A stretch of 64,000 nucleotides of DNA from Candidatus Heimdallarchaeota archaeon (GTDB taxonomy: Archaea > Asgardarchaeota > Heimdallarchaeia > Heimdallarchaeales > Heimdallarchaeaceae). The notes beneath the pieces are model-generated. The model saw only the letters and a program-made list of their open reading frames with translations, made no database searches and was not told the DNA's origin. The position numbers and the translations under genes are program-made. The stretch spans positions 372,001 to 436,000 of the forward strand of contig JAUVXV010000001.1 of assembly GCA_030603365.1 (NCBI GenBank). The letters run 5' to 3'. Shown here piece after piece: positions 61,981 through 64,000 of the stretch (positions within the stretch are counted from its first letter, which is position 1; each line of letters begins with the position of its first letter).

Positions 61981-63429
61981 ATGCTTACAAATAGACAAAA
62001 GATTTACTATGCTATCTGTCGATTTGGTTCTACGATTTTACTAAATGTGGTTTTTATAGCTACTTTCTGGATGTATACAAACCAAGTTGAGTTGGACCCT
62101 ATTCTCAATGGTGTAGGTAACGCAGTAGGAAAACTGGTAATTGGAATTTCTTCACTACTCTTTGGTTATTTATCAGATTCTCTTTCCTCCTCTAAAGCTA
62201 GAATGGGGAGGAGAAAGTTATTTATTTGGACAGGGGCACCAGCACTAGCACTATCATTTGTTATGCTTTTTACTCCTCAACTCTTCATCCCAGCAAGTAG
62301 TCAAACAATAAAATTCGTTTGGTTATTAGTTTGGAATGCCTTATTTCATTTATTTTATGGCTATCTGCTAATACCTTTTCAAAGCTGGATGCCGGAAATA
62401 ACAAATGAAGAGGAAAGAGTACAAGTCTCAGGTTTGCAGAATTCAGTAAATCTAGTAGGTAGTGCAGTAGGTTCAGGTTTTGTTCTGATTATGTCTGGTT
62501 TCATAAAAGATGATCCACAAGGAATTTATGGTCCTGCAGGAACTTATCTTCTGGTTTTTGCTCTAATCTTTGCAGTAATAGAGATGATATTCTTCTTACC
62601 TGCTTTGCTGAAAATTAAAGAAAAGAAAGTTGTACACGAACGCAGACAACTATTTAGTGAAATTAAAGTTGCTCTAAGAAATCGTAATTACATGATTTGG
62701 GTAGGTGGTTTTACAGTATTAAATGTTGGAGTAACCTTGCTAACGGCTCTGATGATAGACTTTATAGAACAGGTTTTAGGTGTGGTTAGTGCATTACAAA
62801 AATTTCTCTTTGGAACAATTATGTTTTTAGTTGTAATTATTAGTTTCTTTTTCTGGTCACGATTTTCTAAACGATTTGGAAAGAAATGGTCTCTTATATT
62901 TTCCTTTTCATTCCTATTGTTTTGGATGCCTCTAACACCTTTAGTAGGTAAAATACCAGTTATCCCTCCAGTGGTCCAAGGCTATGTTTTTGGAGTAATA
63001 GCTTTATTTGGAATGTCATCAGCTTATCTTTTTCCATATGCAATTTTGGCTGATTTTGCTGACGAAGATGAAAGAAAAACAGCTGAAAATCGATCTGGTA
63101 TGTATACAGGATTCAAGAGTTTACCATTCAATATAGCTCAAGCAACTGGATTCATACTCGCTGGATTTATGAGGAGTTGGTCAATAGAAAAAATGTTTGG
63201 TTATGTGGGTATTGGAGTTGTGAGTAACAGGATTACTGGTATAAGTGATAGCACTACCCCCCTAGGACTTATTTGGTTAGGACCTATAGTAACTATATTC
63301 TTAGCTTTATCTATTCCTATCCTTTGGCAAGGTGATTTTGATCCTTTCCTCAAAGATGAAAGAGTAAAGAAAACTTCAATTTTCAAACAAATATTCAATA
63401 GAAATAAAGTAAATAAAAGTGAAGATTAG
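61981..63429 (+). CDS. GPH-family (MFS_2, MelB-like) sugar:cation symporter
   Basis: 482 aa with 12 hydrophobic helices. GYLSDSLSSSKARMGRRKLF matches the helix 2-3 loop motif of the glycoside-pentoside-hexuronide symporters, and LADFADEDERKTAENRSGMY the second-half loop. Substrate unknown (sugars or other small solutes). TATA-like TTTATATAAAG lies ~55 bases and GAGGG ~12 bases upstream of the start. Confidence 0.85.
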   Translation: MLTNRQKIYYAICRFGSTILLNVVFIATFWMYTNQVELDPILNGVGNAVGKLVIGISSLLFGYLSDSLSSSKARMGRRKLFIWTGAPALALSFVMLFTPQLFIPASSQTIKFVWLLVWNALFHLFYGYLLIPFQSWMPEITNEEERVQVSGLQNSVNLVGSAVGSGFVLIMSGFIKDDPQGIYGPAGTYLLVFALIFAVIEMIFFLPALLKIKEKKVVHERRQLFSEIKVALRNRNYMIWVGGFTVLNVGVTLLTALMIDFIEQVLGVVSALQKFLFGTIMFLVVIISFFFWSRFSKRFGKKWSLIFSFSFLLFWMPLTPLVGKIPVIPPVVQGYVFGVIALFGMSSAYLFPYAILADFADEDERKTAENRSGMYTGFKSLPFNIAQATGFILAGFMRSWSIEKMFGYVGIGVVSNRITGISDSTTPLGLIWLGPIVTIFLALSIPILWQGDFDPFLKDERVKKTSIFKQIFNRNKVNKSED

Positions 63430-63548
63430 TAGTTAAACACACCATATCTTGCTGCTTGAGTTAGTTGGGTTGTTCTGCTTAACTCATTTGCTAACCTTTG
63501 ATTTAGTCTGTAGTTTTTTTGTTTTTCAGTTTTGATTTTTATTGCCAT
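63426..63548 (-). CDS. Putative 40 aa basic small protein
   Basis: ATG 63548 opens a 40-codon frame, beginning MAIKIKTEKQKNYRLNQRL, with GGTG eight bases upstream and a TATA-like TTAAATAAAT further upstream. Its stop overlaps the transporter stop. Lys/Gln/Arg-rich, no known family. Real coding is plausible but unproven. Apart from this ORF I see nothing in 63430-63773. Confidence 0.4.
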   Translation of the reverse strand: MAIKIKTEKQKNYRLNQRLANELSRTTQLTQAARYGVFNY

Positions 63549-63773
63549 TTTTTTTGCACCTATGATTACATAGAAACATCGTTTATTAAGCATTTATTTA
63601 ATTAATTCGAACAACAGTTAAACTAAAGAGTCAAAACACGAAACCAGATTTTAGAATCAATAAGTAAGAGAATTAAGATAATAATATGAGAAGTTCATGT
63701 TTTAAACCGAATGGTTAAAGCTTGAAAAATGGACAGCACGCAAAGTTTAAGACAGAAATAAAGAAGTCAACTT

Positions 63774-64000
63774 ATGAAAGAATGGTCCCTGATTTCTTGG
63801 AATGTGAATGGGATTCGAGCTGTTTCAAAGAAAGAAGTTAGTGAAAATCTGAAATTCAATGAATGGATGAACAAAACTTCCCCTGATATATTATGTATTC
63901 AAGAAACTAAAGCTCACCCTGAGCAATTAACTGGCAAGTTATTGAATCCTCAAGGATATCTAAGCAATTGGTCTTCAGCTGAAAGAAAAGGGTACAGTGG
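63774..64000 (+). CDS. xth: Exodeoxyribonuclease III / AP endonuclease, 3' part missing
   Basis: 75 codons from ATG 63774 to the window end. WNVNGIRA, LCIQETKA and WSSAERKGYSG are the opening motifs of ExoIII-family AP endonucleases (EEP fold), which act in base excision repair. The catalytic Asn and Glu are present; the rest lies beyond the window. Confidence 0.92.
   Translation, partial: MKEWSLISWNVNGIRAVSKKEVSENLKFNEWMNKTSPDILCIQETKAHPEQLTGKLLNPQGYLSNWSSAERKGYS

Noticed and set aside
1..64000. Mobile elements, prophage or CRISPR arrays
   Set aside because: No transposase, integrase, phage structural gene, cas gene or regularly spaced repeat was found on either strand.

Overview
The window is AT-rich, densely coded archaeal chromosome. 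Archaeal traits seen directly: a tRNA gene interrupted by introns with an encoded CCA, two-subunit ADP-forming acetate-CoA ligase, a tandem thioredoxin-fold disulfide oxidoreductase, a PAC2-family protein, a stand-alone AlaX editing protein, TATA-like boxes and GGTG/GGAGG ribosome-binding sites. Many long TPR, HEAT and coiled-coil proteins, and a TPR protein with a roadblock/longin-like C-terminal domain, make an Asgard archaeon (Heimdallarchaeia-like) my best guess; that lineage call is inference. No phage, transposase, CRISPR array or rRNA was seen.

Layout. 1-13.9 kb: catabolic and surface genes: a partial glycine-cleavage T protein, a membrane acyltransferase, tyrosine phenol-lyase with all specificity residues, a serine hydrolase, a polyprenol-kinase-like protein, a secreted caspase-like C13 peptidase, an agmatinase-family enzyme, a CoA-disulfide-reductase-like flavoprotein, a secreted EEP hydrolase, urocanate hydratase and an ACD beta subunit. 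13.9-28.4 kb: housekeeping and redox genes: parvulin, PDO, a secreted metallophosphoesterase, PurB, a large TPR protein, a NifU domain, ITPase, an MBL hydrolase, AlaX and the ACD alpha/beta pair. 28.4-39.0 kb: a tightly packed seven-gene minus-strand operon headed by a MoxR AAA+ ATPase, with a DUF58 protein and five membrane proteins. 39.0-46.2 kb: a two-gene regulatory operon with a palindromic promoter, an MFS carrier, PAC2, an orphan fused 2-oxoacid:ferredoxin oxidoreductase gamma/delta subunit and small scaffold proteins.

46.3-50.1 kb holds the most unusual locus: a DUF2207-like membrane protein whose C-terminus is seven glycines, six Cys-Ala repeats and GGGR; overlapping its stop codon is a radical SAM/SPASM enzyme with an N-terminal PqqD-like recognition domain, followed by a methyltransferase. 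This looks like a RiPP-style modification system acting on the tail of a large membrane protein. 50.1-58.2 kb: a tRNA-Tyr with two introns, superoxide reductase, a ribbon-helix-helix regulator with its own inverted repeat, an F420-type oxidoreductase, a tungsten aldehyde:ferredoxin oxidoreductase with a polyferredoxin, an FG-GAP surface protein and a MoaD-like protein. 58.2-64 kb: TPR and HEAT proteins, a GC-rich hairpin-dense intergenic region that is probably a structured RNA, a GPH-type transporter, a 40-codon small ORF, and the start of exonuclease III.

Together the enzymes suggest an anaerobic or microaerobic heterotroph fermenting amino acids (Tyr, His, possibly Gly/Arg) through acyl-CoAs, with ATP made by ACD and electrons handled by ferredoxin. 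That synthesis is inference from gene content.
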